Source: Cristatella mucedo
Taxonomy: Eukaryota; Bryozoa; Phylactolaemata; Cristatellidae
Assembly (NCBI GenBank): GCA_009760855.2
Contig: WPIO01000086.1
Coordinates: 788,501-850,000 of the forward strand
Direction: 5' to 3'
Length of the DNA stretch: 61,500 nucleotides
The translations under genes and the position numbers were made by a program. Position 1 is the stretch's first letter, and each line of letters begins with the position of its first letter. Below are positions 34,780-47,597 of the stretch, one piece after another. The notes below the pieces were generated by a model. It made no database searches and was not told where the DNA came from. It was given only the letters and a program-made list of their open reading frames with translations.

Positions 34780-37284
34780 ACTAAGTTACCCGACGCTTCT
34801 CAAGTCGTGACCGCGTCAGTCTAGTTCCTGCCTATGGAACTGTCATTGCACGAACGCATCAGTGCGCCTTCGCATTGACTGGCTTTGAGAATTAATTGCT
34901 ACTCCGCGGTTATAACTCGGACTCGATGGCTCATGGATGCTGCACATTTGTGCTGACTGCGTCTGCGTGCACTTATTAAAGTGCCACGAATGGATGGAAA
35001 CGTCACGATTGCCGCGAAGGCATTTAGTCAACAGCAGTATTCTTTCAAGGTATGACGACCGTCCGCAGAAGTGCCCTCACTTAGCCTCCCGTTGGCTTTT
35101 TAAGTGCGATCCGATTACCAGCTGCTGCCGCTGCCGCTTCTCGAGCTCCCGTACTGTTCCTTCGCTGGCATATGACTCTGCCACGTAAGCGCTCCGGCTT
35201 CCGCGGAACCGACTGAAATAGCCGTCTCCCTCGGCGCTGTCTGTCTGCCAGCTGGCCAGCCACCTGCCGCTGCACGCCCGTCCGTGCGATTGCAGCATTT
35301 GCCTTTATTTTCAGGCTGCCAGTCACGCCGGACCCGCGCTTTCGGAGAGCAGCTCGCGGCTCGACCGACGGGAAGCGTGCGACGACGCGCCTAGAGACAG
35401 ATTAGAGAGCTAGTGCGCACGCCTCGACGCACCTGCAGCAAGGCGAGAGAGACGCAGGTGCCTGCGAAGTCGGCCTGCCGCGACGCACGTGCAGTCGATT
35501 CGTTTTCGTACATTCGTTCTGACGTCGAGCGAATTGGTAGCGGCGAATTACTTATTACGGACGCGCGCGCGCGGAGAGCTGCTGCGAGTGCCGCCGTGGA
35601 GTGCTTTGAGAGCAGCCGCTACACGGCGGCGGCGTTCTTTTTTCTATGGAGTAGTGCCGAGCCTCAATGGAAACACGCGGGCACCGGAAAGTCTGTCCCG
35701 CTAAGAGGAGGCACCTGCGCAGAAGCCACTTCTTAACCGGCCAGCTAACGCCAGGATGGAGCTGAGAATTTGCCGCACAGTGACGGCGTAGCCAAGATTG
35801 CAACCTACAGAGAAACGCTTGTGCTAGAGGCTTTATTATAGGCTGAACATCGTCAAAGTGTCTACTAATTAAAGCGAGAAGTCCGTCGTGCCCCAACGAC
35901 GGTGCACTTACGTCACGTGGCAAGATGGCGCACGTACGTCAGGCGGCAAGATGATCCAGCGTTAATTTCCGCGACGGAACAACTATGAATGACCGAAGCG
36001 TGTTCGCAGGCGGCGAGCTGCTTGTATTTTAATAAAATGCAGCCGATTTAACGACAGGGGCTTGGTATGGAGCCAGAGGGAGAACCCAAATAGGCGTTAC
36101 CGAGGGGGCGTGGTTGATCTTCCAAATAGCGATTACTCTGCATAGTGGCTCAGGACTCGATATTTCCATCAATACACACCTATATCCCCCTTGAAGGCTC
36201 GCCATTCCTTTGGGGTGGCTGCCGAGCTGACGTGCAGAAGCTGCTGAGCAGATTTGCTAGGGTCTTTGGTGGCGAGAGTTCGAGCGTCTTCGAGCGTCTT
36301 CGTATTCAAGATTTTAATTCAAAGGGGAGTTTGTGAATTTTTTTCTTTAGATAAGGCCGCAAAGAATGCTGCGGCGAAAAAGTAGGAACGCAGATTTGGG
36401 CTATGCGTTTTTTTCAGAAGGTATGTCAATTATTTATTATTAAAGGGACAGCCGTAATTTAAGCGTTAGGAAGAGGCCAAGTCTTCTTGGACGCTTCTAA
36501 GCGGGTCTGATTCGCGTCGTGCAATCACTGCCGAGACTTTCGAAAATTTAAAGATTGAAACGGCTAAAGTGAGCTGTGAAATTACAGCTAAAAAAGCAAA
36601 GACTTCTCAGACGAGCTAACGAGCTTTCCCCAGCTGACATCGAAAAAAGTTGTTGCATTAACGTAGCCGCTGGAAGTAGAGGCTCGACGATGGTCACCGA
36701 TGTCACGACTAGGCTCTTTTTACAAAGAGCCTCATTTAAGTGGAAGTCCACTAATGAACCTTATTGAGAAACTTTGAAAAAGAACTAATGATATGGCGAG
36801 GTTTCCGTCTGTATGATTACTGTTTAAACTAAGGTGGCCAAACGTTGCATCTTTTTTTCACGATCCTGTTAATCGAAGAGTCTCGCTCTCATTAATGAAT
36901 GAGACAATGTGTTTCATATTATTGTACATATGCTTTCTTAATTCTGCCAAGATATGTGTACAGCTAAAGTGACAGAGTTTCTTTAGTGCACGTAATTATA
37001 AGTCCCAAACATAAGACTGAAAGGTGCCTATCCTTCTGCTTTGTACCGCCGGATGGCTAGCTAAGTAAGTAAATCACCGGTGCAAATTCTTGTGAGTTAC
37101 ACAAACATCCACTGCTTGACGGTCAGGAGCGCTTTCCATCAGGGACGCAGCTGAAACCTACACAATACCAATATCCAATGTCCTCCCTAGTAACACGTTA
37201 CTAAACGCGGCAGCCTATAGCGTTCCTAGGGAGACATTGTCGCTTAATTACTTGACAATCGTCATTTTGAATGAAGTGGTCTTT
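34780..37284. other. CpG-rich block (about 35.1-36.0 kb) and flanks
   Basis: CpG density is high between about 35.1 and 36.0 kb. Candidate regulatory repeats are listed separately. No coding exon could be supported. Open frames there are expected in stop-poor GC-rich DNA. Confidence 0.4.
35910..35955 (+). promoter_or_regulatory. Possible CpG-island promoter element with two YY1-like sites
   Basis: Two tandem units of 26 bp share ACGTCA nnn GGCAAGATG. AAGATGGCG resembles the YY1 core and ACGTCA/CACGTG resemble CRE and E-box cores. They lie in the CpG-rich 35.1-36.0 kb stretch. No first exon could be identified on either strand. Confidence 0.3.
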
Positions 37285-38355
37285 GTATAATAATAATAAT
37301 AATAATAATTCACTTGATAAATCACCCTCAGAGAACTTAATCTCTCTCTAGGCGCTTTACATTTGCTGTAAAGTGAAATGCAATTGAATGGTAAGTAAAA
37401 TCATGCTTGAAAAACAAACGAAATGAATAATATGGTTAGGGGTGACATGCACAGGGTCAGCATGCAAATGTGGTTAGTGGCAGCATGCACAGTGTCAGCA
37501 CGCATAAGCACGTGAAGGAAGAATCACAGGAACCCACTAAATGCTGTCCTAAATAGGTGTGTTTTTAAGTTCCTTTTAAATGTGGTCAGGTCAGGGGATG
37601 TTCTGACGCAGGTCGGGAAGGAGTTCCAGGCTTTGGGAGCATATGAACTAAATGCACGGTCTCCTAAGGATCTAAGGTTTGTATGAGGTATTTCTAGACT
37701 GTTGGATTCCGAAAAGCGGGTGGTACGATGCTTGGCCTGATGGGGGAGTATGTCAGAGAGATAGGCTGGAGCCGCAGAATAAAGGGACCTAAAAGTGAGC
37801 GACAAAACCTTGAAGTCAATCCGTTGCTTGACTGGTAGCCAGTGCAGGTCGGCAAGAAGTGGAGTAATGTGGCAACTGCGACGCTCACGACAGACAAGCC
37901 TAGCTGCAGAGTTTTGCACCAGCTGCAATCGCCTGATCGCACATGCTGGTAGGCCAGTAAGCAGTGAGTTGCAGAAGTCGAGACGAGATGTCACGAATGC
38001 ATGGACCAACTTAGACGTGGTATCCTTATCTACACAAGCCCGAATTTTAGCAATATTATGAAGCTGAAAATAGGCAGATCTGACCGTGGAGCTGATATGG
38101 TCGTCTAACGAGAGGTCGCTTTGGAATATGACACCTAGATTTCGAGCTGATTCGACAGGAGATATGCTGGCAGAGCCAATTTTGAGATACAGCCTTTCCA
38201 ATCTCTGAATCACACTGGGTTTGCCCATAACTAGTAAGTTGGTTTTGTCATCGTTTAGTTTTAGAAAATTTGCTGCCATCCATGTGCGGATGTCATCAGT
38301 GCATGCAGCAAGTAAGTTTAAAGAATTTGAGGTGCTCGAAGGCTGGGAGGGATCA
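37285..38355 (-). mobile_element. LINE family A, intact C-terminal frame
   Basis: A minus-strand frame of 251 codons (38279-37524) runs from MAANFLKLNDDKTNLLVMGK to [11 protein letters not shown] without a stop, followed by the 3' UTR and ATT tail. One of the youngest-looking copies. 5'-truncated just before the YADD region. Confidence 0.92.
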
Positions 38356-38565
38356 ACGTATGTCTCCTTTGCTTAAAACGCGAGGATTGCTGCCGATTAA
38401 CTAACGGATACAGAGCATAATTTTTACGCTGACTCGCAAGGTCAGCCACGGCTTTTCCCTTTCATACCTATCTGGGCTGCTCCACCGGTTTCAGCCTCCT
38501 CTTGCCCTCAGGTTTTGCATGCAAAATAAACTAAATGTTCCATTCCTCGACATGCAAAGTTGACA
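38356..38565 (+). mobile_element. LINE family B remnant
   Basis: Matches the family B segment tgtctcctttgct...acggatacagagc and the following LTHKA region, with stops and indels. Confidence 0.7.
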
Positions 38566-38769
38566 TGTCAATTTTTTTAAATTTTATCAGATATGAGTAC
38601 CGTTGCAACCGAAAGTCCTGCATCTTTTAAGAGCGTTGGCATACTTTTACAGTTTCGGCTGTAAAATCTGTTTAGTTTGTCCCAAAAAGCCATTTTTTAA
38701 ACCAGGAAAAAAGTGACCTTAACTTGTACAGGTCATCACAAGGTCGACATGACAACTAAATTGTCGCTA

Positions 38770-39084
38770 AGCTGCTAGTTGAACATATTGAAAATAATGG
38801 AATGTCAGAAACATTTCAATCAAGTTTCAAGAGACAGCACTCTACCGAAACTGCTCTCCTCCGTGTTAACAATGACATTCTACGTGGTAACGACGACGGG
38901 AATGTCACTGCCCTAGCTCTGCTAGATCTGTCTGCTGCCTTCGACACCATTGATCACGAAGTTCTGCTTGAACGACTGAGAACAACGATAGGTCTGGCAG
39001 ATGAAGCACTGGCATGGTTTAAATCATACTTGTCTGATCGTGTTCAATCCGTGTCGTGTGGGGGTCAGGTCTCTGACATGAGAA
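38770..39084 (+). mobile_element. LINE family B RT domain, part before nested insertion
   Basis: Encodes SSFKRQHSTETALLRV, ALLDLSAAFDTIDHEVLLERL and SYLSDRVQSV. It is cut after SDM by a family A insertion and resumes at 39482 with [14 protein letters not shown]. Confidence 0.88.
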
Positions 39085-39476
39085 TAATAACAATAATAAT
39101 AATATTGCACTTGATAAAGCGCCCTCAGAGAACTTAATCTCTTTCTAGGCGCTTTACATTTGCTGCAAAGTGATACGCAATAGAATAGTAAGTAAAATCA
39201 TGCTTGAAAAACAAACAAAATGAATAACATGGTTAGGGGTTACATGCACTGGGTCAGCATGCAAATGTGGTTAGTGGCAGCATGAACAGTGTCAGCACGC
39301 ATAAGCACATCGAGGACGAATCACAAGGACCCACTAAATGCTGTCCTAAATAGGTATGTTTTTAAGTTTCTTTTAAATGTGGTCAGGTCAGGGGATGTTC
39401 TGATGCAGGTCGGAAGGGAGTTCCAGGCTGTGGGAGCATACGAGCTAAATGCACGGTCTCCAAAGGATTTAAGGTT
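39085..39476 (-). mobile_element. LINE family A 3' fragment nested in a family B copy
   Basis: A minus-strand family A terminus with AATAAT tail at the left. TGAGA flanks it at 39080-39084 and 39477-39481. Removing it restores the family B sequence across the [10 protein letters not shown] motif. Confidence 0.92.
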
Positions 39477-39481
39477 TGAGA

Positions 39482-40640
39482 AGGATCACTTGTGGAGTCC
39501 CTCAAGGGTCTGTACTTGGTCCCTTGCTGTTCTCCATTTATACGCAACCTCTGGGAAAAGTGATTAAGGCCCATGGAATAGGATATCACGTCTAAGCTGA
39601 CGATACTTAGTTGTATTTGTCATTTAAACCGTCGGAATCTGCTGCAGCAACTGAGAAACTGAATGCTTGCCTTGCCGATATTCGATCCTGGATGTCGGAA
39701 AACTTCCTGAAGTTAAATGACGATAAAACCGAACTGCTTCTAATAGGACACCCTAAGCGTGTGGCTGGATTAAAAGGCTTTGCTGTTCTAATAGGTGATG
39801 CTATTGTGCAACCTTCACCACGTGCTCGTAATCTAGGTGTGTCGTGTTCGACAGCTGCCTCAATTTCAAAAGCTTCATTCAGAGGCCTGCTTCTACAGCT
39901 AGCCATCACGTCTGATACCTATCCAAGATTAGGAGCTGTCTCCCACAGTGGCTTGTAACAAATTTAACTAGCTCCTTAGTTCTGTCTCGGCTTGATTATT
40001 GTAATTCCCTTTTGGCTGGGCTACCAAAGAAAGCTAATATGCCACTACAGCGGACTATGATTATGGCTGCAAGGCTGGTCTTCAAGTCCCAGCCGTTTGA
40101 GCACGTGTCTCCTTTGCTGAAAGAGCTAGGATGGTTGCCGGTTGAGCAAAGGATACAGAGCAAAGTTCTTACGCTGACCCACAAGGCCCGCCACGGCTTG
40201 GCTCCTTCGTACCTAGCTGAACTGCTGCATCAGTTTCAGCCTGTACGTGCCCTGAGGTCCTGTGTGGACAATGAATTAGCTGTCCCATTCCTCCGCTTAA
40301 AGACAGTTGGCGACAGAGGCTTTAGCTCTGCAGGTCCTAGACTGTGGAACTCGCTTCCACAATTCTTACGCAACGACATCTACTCTCCAACTGCCGACTA
40401 TGGCACATCTTTTTCAGCGGTCCTGAACTGCTACTTCTATGCTACTCACTACCTCAACTGCTCTCCTAACTCTGCTATGCTTCCCACTTTCTCTCTGTTT
40501 CGTGAGACGAAGTCTGTTTGCTACCGAATGCGCACCGAAAGCCGCTTAGGCTGTGAGTGTGCTATACAAAGCTCTCCTGCGTAACACCCGCATGGTCTTT
40601 TTGACTTTGTCGAGTTACTGACGGAGATACATTACATTAT
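39482..40640 (+). mobile_element. LINE family B RT and C-terminus, part after nested insertion
   Basis: Continues the 38770 copy: [13 protein letters not shown], a damaged YADD region, SENFLKLNDDKTELLLIGHPK, then a 190-codon frame (40012-40584) containing ARHGLAPSYLAELLHQFQP and the C-terminus, ending gagatacattacatt. Confidence 0.9.
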
Positions 40641-40804
40641 GGTTACATTAGAAGTTAGATAATTTTTTCCCTTGTTTTTTGTGCAAGTTGCACGCCGATT
40701 GCTCCATTAGTATTTGAGAAATATCGATAAATGTTCTGCGAGGGATATAAATCCACTAGGGGTGGGGTATAACTCCCAACCCCCCCGAACTGTACGGGAC
40801 ATTC

Positions 40805-41095
40805 CCCCTTAAAGACCGTTGGCGACAGAAGCTTTTCTTCTCCAGGCCCTAGACTGTGGAACTCACTTACACAATTCTTAGGCAATGAACGACAACTGCT
40901 ATCCTTCTACCGACTACTGGATATCCTTTCCAGCCGTCCGGAGCTACTACTTCCATTCTACTCACTACCTCAACTGCTCTTCTGACTACCGAAAACCACT
41001 TAGGCTGCGAGTGTGCTAAGCACAAATCTTTCGCGTAACACCTAAATAGACTTTGCGGCTTAGCAGATTTACAGATGGAGATGGATTAAAATGCG
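40805..41095 (+). mobile_element. LINE family B 3' remnant
   Basis: Matches ttaaagaccgttggcgacag, ccctagactgtggaactcac and the C-terminal segment, with deletions. Confidence 0.75.
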
Positions 41096-41134
41096 TTACT
41101 TTGAAGCAGGGTAGCTAGATTTTAGGCAAATTTA

Positions 41135-41800
41135 GCCCAGGATATACCCACAGAGCCGATTTTGAGCTTTAGATTTTCCAATTTGTGAATCGCACTTGGT
41201 TTGCCCATACCTAGTAAGATTATCATCATTCAATTTAAAAAAAGTTTTCTTCCATCCGTGTGTAAGCGTCACTAATATATGCAGCAAGGGAGTCGAGAGA
41301 ATTCGACGTGCTGGAGGTCTGTGAAGGGTCAAAGCGAAGGTACAACTTAATGTAATATGCATAGGAGTGACAGCCTAGATTGTGCGTGGCTATCACATCG
41401 ACAAGAGGGAGAGTATACAATGCGATATATACACCGTGAATGAATTGTGAACAGAAGCGGGCCAAGGAGCAGAGTCCTGAGGTACCCCATATTTTAGTAG
41501 TTCCTCGGATGATTCTTTTACATTCACATTAATGCTCTGGAGAATCCCACTGAGATAGGACATGAACCACTGCAGCACAGTGCCAGTGATGCTCCGGAGA
41601 GACGAAAGTCTCTCAAGAAAGACTTGGTGATCAATTGTATCCAAAGCTGCCGAAAGATCGAGCAAAATGAGCAGATATACACTACCTAAGTCTGCATTCC
41701 GTAGTAGTTCGTTATACACCGGAAGCAATGCTCACTCTGAGGAGTGATTAGATTAGCTCTGCAACTAGACTGGAACTTACTAGCAAGATTTGAAAAAGGA
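41135..41800 (-). mobile_element. LINE family A, RT 5' region only
   Basis: Antisense RT: minus-strand frames encode LRNADLGSVYLLILLDLSAA, SYLSGILQSINV and LGCHSYAYYIKLYL (YADD lost). The 3' half and tail are absent. Confidence 0.82.
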
Positions 41801-43016
41801 AAGAATGATCTGCTGCCGCTGACAGATGGCCGTGACTCGCTCATGGATGAGCAAGGTGCTGGGCGGCAGACGACTGGCGAGCGGTGTTCGCGACACGCGG
41901 CAACGATGAAGACATTTGCAGCGAAGCGTCGAATCTCAAGCAGTTGTGTCAGCGGTCTCTCAAAGACTCAAAAGCAAGCTTGCAGAACCAGGTGAATTTT
42001 TGGGCTCAGGCGATTTCTCAGGTCACTGCTGTGATGTTCGCGAGAGATCGTGCTCTCTTTATGCTATTGTGAACAAGAGAGCTAAACATCGCGAGAAAAG
42101 TGCTTGGAAAAAACCGCCGCAGCATCTGTAGAATTGGTGGTATGGGTAATCTGATATTATTGCCTTCCGAGCTGAATTTACCCGCACACGTCATAGTGGC
42201 GCTTCCTTGCATATTATAGAGCGGTATCTCTAAAGCGAAAGCGTGTCAGTACAACATTGCAGCTAATAAACGCTCAGCTAAAAGTGGGGTCGGTAGCCAT
42301 CGTCTCGGGCATTCAACTCAATGATCGGTCGCAGCTGTCGGAGCGCCGGAGTCCTGCTGATCAGTAAAAGATTTTACTCGCCAACTCTGGCTCTTTGTAC
42401 TTCCAAAAGAGCGAATCGTTGCGAGAGGCGCCGGCCGCCGGCGCTGACGACTGCCCAGACGACGTCAGTCCTCAAAGGTTCTTTGTAATACAGCGAGCTG
42501 AGCGCTCACGACGCTGATTCGCCGCCAGTGAGAGACTCCTACCCGCCAGCAATCGGCGCGGGGACGCAGATTGCGACCTACGACTCAGCCCAAGGGGAAT
42601 AGCAGCCGCCTCGCTCCGCGCGTAGAGCGATGGGGGCCGGGCGCTGAAGCGGGAATTCGCGCACCTGGCGCTCGAACGTCGCCTGACCGAGCGGCCACCT
42701 GGCGGCGGCCGGTTGATGAGAGCAATGCCGCTCGGACGCTGGTCTCGCCGCCGCATTCTCGAGCAGCGCGTGCGGCGGGTCGCGTTCGTGAGAAAGGCCG
42801 CCAGCTGCAACGACGGCTAGCGCTCTCCAGCCCGCTTCTGATGGGGTTACGACTGCTGCTCATCAGCAGCTCTAATAACTGAAGGTGAAAAGGATGGCCG
42901 CCCATACGCGTTAAAGCGCGGCTGACGTTCCAGGGGCGACTCGGCGAAATACCAGCCGCTCCTTCAAAAACCTGACTTCGGTCCGGGTAGCTCACAGCGA
43001 AAAGCATGGCGCGATA
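41801..43016. other. CpG-rich block without recognised gene
   Basis: GC- and CpG-rich from about 42.3 kb. Open frames on both strands overlap each other and show only Arg/Ala/Ser-rich composition. Confidence 0.4.
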
Positions 43017-43018
43017 GA

Positions 43019-43058
<40 letters not shown>

Positions 43059-43065
43059 CAGAGAC

Positions 43066-43102
<37 letters not shown>

Positions 43103-43575
43103 CAGAGACAGAGAGAGACAGACGGACAGACAGACAGACGGACAGACGGACAGACGGACAGACGGACAGACGGACAGACGGACAGACGGACAGACGGACA
43201 GACGGACAGACGGACAGACGGACAGACGGACAGACGGACAGACGGACAGACGGACAGACGGACAGAGACAGAGAGAAACAGAGAGAGACAGAGAGAAACA
43301 GAGAGAGAGACAAAGAGACAGAGAGACAGAGAGAGAGGCATAGAGACAGAGAGAGAGACAAAGAGAGACAGAGAGAGACAAAGAGACAGAGAGACAGAGT
43401 GACAGAGAGAGACAAAGAGAGAGAGACACAGAGAGAGACAAAGAGAGAGAGACAAAGAGAGAAAGAGAGAGATAGATAAGGACAGAGACAGAGAAAGACA
43501 GAGGAAGACAGACAGAAACATGAGAGAGAGAGACAGAGAGATACAGAGAGACAGACAGACAGACGGACAGACAAA
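43017..43575. repeat. GA/GACA-type satellite with a GACGGACA 8-mer block
   Basis: About 560 bp of GAGA and GACA units. At about 43130-43265 they become a near-perfect array of GACGGACA, roughly 16 copies. The long minus-strand frames across it (LSVCPSVR repeats) result from the repeat period and are not a gene. Confidence 0.95.
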
Positions 43576-43579
43576 CAGA

Positions 43580-44269
43580 GAATGACGGCGATCTATCGTC
43601 ACGCTTTCGCGTGCTAATGCTAGGCGGTGCTGAGATCTACTCTGGCTTTGCTTGTAACATCTTCGACAGAAGTACGCTGCGAATGAACTTCACCAGCGAG
43701 GGCAACGGTTGGCCTTGACCAACAGATGAACGCCGCGAATGGCCTTTTGAGTACTGCGTTACGAAAGCGACCGCACTGAAGCCGCCGCAGCCGCTGGCGC
43801 GTCTTGCTGAGCTTGCGGCGGCCTGTTTCGAAACAATTTGGCCACCTGCTCGCGGCGAGCCCGAGGCGATCGGTTTCAGCGAGCTCAGTTTCAGTGCACT
43901 TGGAGCGATTTCTCGAGCTCTTGACTCTCCCAGCCGACGAGGAATTCGTCGCCGAAGCGCCAGCTCGAAAATCCAGCGCCGACGAGCCTCTAGTGCGACA
44001 TTAGAGGCGGTACAGGCGAAAGCTAGGCTGCTCTTCCTCTTCTTTCTCAAACGTTAATATTGACAGTCGCAATAGTTACTGTTTAGTATAAAGAGTACTA
44101 GCTCGTTTTTCCTCGTGCACGGAGAGAGCCCAGTCTAGCTTTTGGTACTTAACGTGCGCCGGAAAGAATGCACGCTCACAACTCGAGTAGTTTTAGCTTG
44201 CATAAGCTGTACATGAAGGAGGATTCACACATAGGGAGCAAATGCTGCGAGGATTACGTAGATTCTTTG
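43580..44269. other. CpG-rich flank of the GACA satellite
   Basis: Frames on both strands (138 codons minus, 67 codons plus) are compositionally driven. A TATAAA at 44089-44094 has no convincing gene downstream. Confidence 0.35.
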
Positions 44270-44720
44270 CTTCTTTTTAATAACGTCGTCAACTCTGGGG
44301 GGAGGAGATATCGTGACGTAAGTCGGAATTTTAGTCCAGGCTTTGGTAACGTGCAGCTGAAGGCACGGCGTCCAGAGGATTTGACGTTTTTGGCGGCACG
44401 CACAAACGATCAGAGTCGTGGGAACTAGAGAACACATAGAAAAGTCAGTGGAGAAGTGAAGAAAGAATTTCTCCATCACGTTAACAGGAGCAAGATAATG
44501 AAGCGACCTAAAAGCGAGTGACAAAGCCATCAAGTCGATGAACTGATCGAAGGTGAGATACTGCACTTAAATGGCATATTTAGGCAATAGCGACATTCAT
44601 GACCGACAAGCTCAGCTGCAACGTGTTGCACTTCCTGTAAGCACTTGACCACCGAAACTAGAAATACTTGCAAGTAGTAAGTTAACGGAGACGAGACAGT
44701 GTATCCTAAAGTATAGTCTG
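44270..44720 (-). mobile_element. LINE family A, very old remnant
   Basis: Words agatatcgtgacgtaagtcg, gaaggcacggcgtccagagg and aagcgagtgacaaagcc are antisense to family A. No frame. Confidence 0.65.
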
Positions 44721-44870
44721 CCTACCTAGTGGTTGCTTCGGACGCTATTCCGTTTCAGTTGTATCGTGTCCCTCTATATTTCAAAATCCCTTGATTGTAC
44801 GATACCGCCTTAATGATTCGATCTTCAGCCGTGACTGTGGTTCCGACTTTCTGTTTGTTGATTGAGAGGT

Positions 44871-45766
44871 AATAATAATAATAACAATAATAATAATGTA
44901 CTTGGTAAAGTGCCCTCAGAGGACTTAATCTCTTTCTAGGCGCTTTGCTGCAAAGGAAAATGTAATTAAATGGTAAGTAAAATCATACTTGAAAAACAAA
45001 CAAAATGAATAACATGGTTAGGGGTGACATGCACAGGGTCGGCATGCAAATGTGGTTAGTGGCAGCATGCACAGTGTCAGCACGCATAAGCACGTGAAGG
45101 ACGAATCACAGGAACCCACTAAATGCTGTCCTAAATAGGTATGTTTTTAAGTTCCTTTTAAATGTGGTCAGGTCAGGGGATGTTCTGACGCAGGTCGGGA
45201 GGGAGTTCCAGGCTTTGGGAGCATACGAACTAAATGCACGGTCTCCAAAAGATTTGAGGTTTGTACGAGGTATTTCTAGACTGTTGGATTCCAAAAAGCG
45301 GGTGGTACGATGCTTGGCCTGATGGGGGAGTATGTCGGAGAGATAGGCTGGAGCCATAGAATGAAGGGACCTAAAAGTGAGCGACAACACCTTGAAGTCA
45401 ATCCGTTGCTTGACTGGTAGCCAGTGTAGGTCTGCGAGAAGTGGAGTAACGTGGCAACTGTGACGCTCACGACAGACAAGTCTAGCTGCCGAGTTTTGCA
45501 CCAGCTGCAATCGCCTGATCGCACATGCTGGTAGGCCAGTAAGCAGTGAGTTGCAGAAGTCGAGACGAGATGTCACGAATGCATGGACCAACTTAGATGT
45601 GGTATCTAAACAAGCCCGAATTTTAGCAATAATATGAAGCTAAAAATAGGCAGATTTGACCGTGGAGCTGATATGGTCGTCTAACGAGAGGTCGCTTTGG
45701 AATATGACACCTAGATTTCGAGCTGATTCAACAGGAGATATGCTGGCAGAGCCAATTTTGAGCGTC
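44871..45766 (-). mobile_element. LINE family A 3' fragment
   Basis: A minus-strand frame of 161 codons (45591-45106) covers [20 protein letters not shown] to the C-terminus. Flanked by AGAGGT at 44865-44870 and 45767-45772, a likely 4-6 bp target duplication. Confidence 0.9.
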
Positions 45767-46079
45767 AGAGGTCACGGTACTTTAAATAATTCCCTTCGGT
45801 ACCCTTCGGTGGACAGAAGGTTGCCATTTCAGGGTGATTATCTCTAAACTATAATACGTTTAAATACGCAAACACGAGCTGCACTTCTGGTAGAGCTTAC
45901 TAAATGCTCCATTATTGGAATTCATTGTGCAAAGTAAACGAGCGGCAATCGAAGTGTGACGAACGCTTCCGGTGCATCTGTGGCAAATTTCCGCTCTGCC
46001 AAACGAACGACACCTTAATAAATCTCATGCGGGCTCGTTGCGTGATCTTTACGATTTTAATGAATTACAAGTTGACATA

Positions 46080-46450
46080 ATAAGAATGATAAGAGTCTTT
46101 GTAAAATATAACACCCTGAGAGAACTGAATCTCTCTCGATGAGCTTTACAAATCGCTACGCTAGCTGCGGTATAAGTCTGTCACATCGCATCTGACTAGG
46201 TAATGAAGCAGCTAAATAATGGTATGGTATGAGCAAGGGAAGCCTGAATAGTATGGAGCTGAAGCGGTAATTGAGCAACAGGTCACTTGGCTAAAGGGCG
46301 CCTAGATTCTGTGCAAAAGCATTTCTAGCCAGCCCATTTTGAGCGTTCCAGGTTCTGACTGACTGAAACGTGGTTTCCAAATAACTGTTAAGTTGGCCTT
46401 ATTGCTGTGCAGTTAAAGAAGTTTGGTGGCATCTAAGTGTGAACGGAACG
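46080..46450 (-). mobile_element. LINE family A, very old internally deleted remnant
   Basis: Begins with ccctgagagaactgaatctc (tail) and later shows the thumb-side words agcccattttgagcgt and ttggccttattg. Much of the middle is missing. Confidence 0.5.
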
Positions 46451-46454
46451 CTAT

Positions 46455-47597
46455 AATATGTGAGAAAGATGCACGAGGCAAAGACCAAGCAAATCGGAGT
46501 AGGGCATCGTTTAGGCCACGAGCGAATGATGACCACCTGATCAGGCCTCAGATTTCGAGACGCAACGCCGTCGGATGAGGAGCACATACCAACAATTGGT
46601 CGATTAGATATTTAATGAATGTACACCCGGAAGGAAGATACTAACGCTTGAAGCGAAAATAAAATTTGAAATGCCTATCCTAAATGGCATAGGTAATCAG
46701 TGTTATGGTGAGAAAGCTGTACTTTTTTCTTTTAATCTAAAAGATGATAAGGGCGATTCATTGACCGATATTGCACTTGCACAGGCCTTAGTGGGAGCGA
46801 GGTGTGCTTAAATCGGGATACCCGGTATACGGCTTGAGAAGCGAGGGACGATGACTTAATGCGAGAGCATTGAAATGGCTGTTCATGAGGTGCAGGTTTC
46901 TAGGTTTCTAGTTTCAAGGTACCTTAGCATTGACTGACGACGTCTTGAATAAAATGGTCGACCTTCTTGAGCCAATTATAGCCACTATGAAGAAAGTCAC
47001 TGCTTTAACTTTCTAAAGCACTGCTACTGTGCAAAATGAAGGGGTTAGACAGTTATGTCCTTATGCTGGACGCGCAGCTTTAATTCACTGGGAGCCTTAA
47101 TAACGATCTTACCATCGTTACGAATAATGAGACTGTTGTCAGCTGTTATTACATGAGAATTTTGTTTTGCCATTATGTGCCAAGCAATGATGTGTCAATG
47201 AGGTCACGAAACTTTTTAAGCTAGCGAGAAGCATAGTTTTGGAGATGTTCTGTGTGGTGACAATGTTTTTTGCAAATCACTGCTGTTTTACGATGACGGA
47301 GCAGGAAACCTGGTCTATTTCGCGAATTCTACGTTTTTACGATGTCTCATCTTCACAATTTTTATCCACTGGAGGACGCTCCTCGTTCTGAAAATCTTAA
47401 CGTCTTCATGACTGTTTCTGAGATGATGAAATCGCGTGTGCAACTTGATGAATGTCATGTCAAGGTCTTTTTACACACTTAACTCGACCTACTTCGTGCT
47501 ATTTCGACGATGCTAAGGTTACTTAAGGAAGTGTCGTAGCTGCGGTTGCATTATACTTCTTTTCCTAATACGCATTAAATTGTACTGCTCACCTCTT
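46455..47597. other. Intergenic, nothing recognised
   Basis: No exon or repeat family identified. Confidence 0.45.

Noticed and set aside
35555-35923. 122-codon minus frame in the CpG block
   Set aside because: Overlapped by plus-strand frames of similar length in GC-rich, stop-poor DNA. No domain and no splice partners.
37795-38061. Recurrent frame [20 protein letters not shown], seen at several loci
   Set aside because: It is the strand opposite to the LINE family A thumb and is conserved only because the LINE is repeated.
42585-43602. Long minus-strand frames of 329 and 212 codons with LSVCPSVR repeats
   Set aside because: They are produced by the GACA/GACGGACA satellite, which lacks stop codons in these frames. 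All three minus frames are open there.
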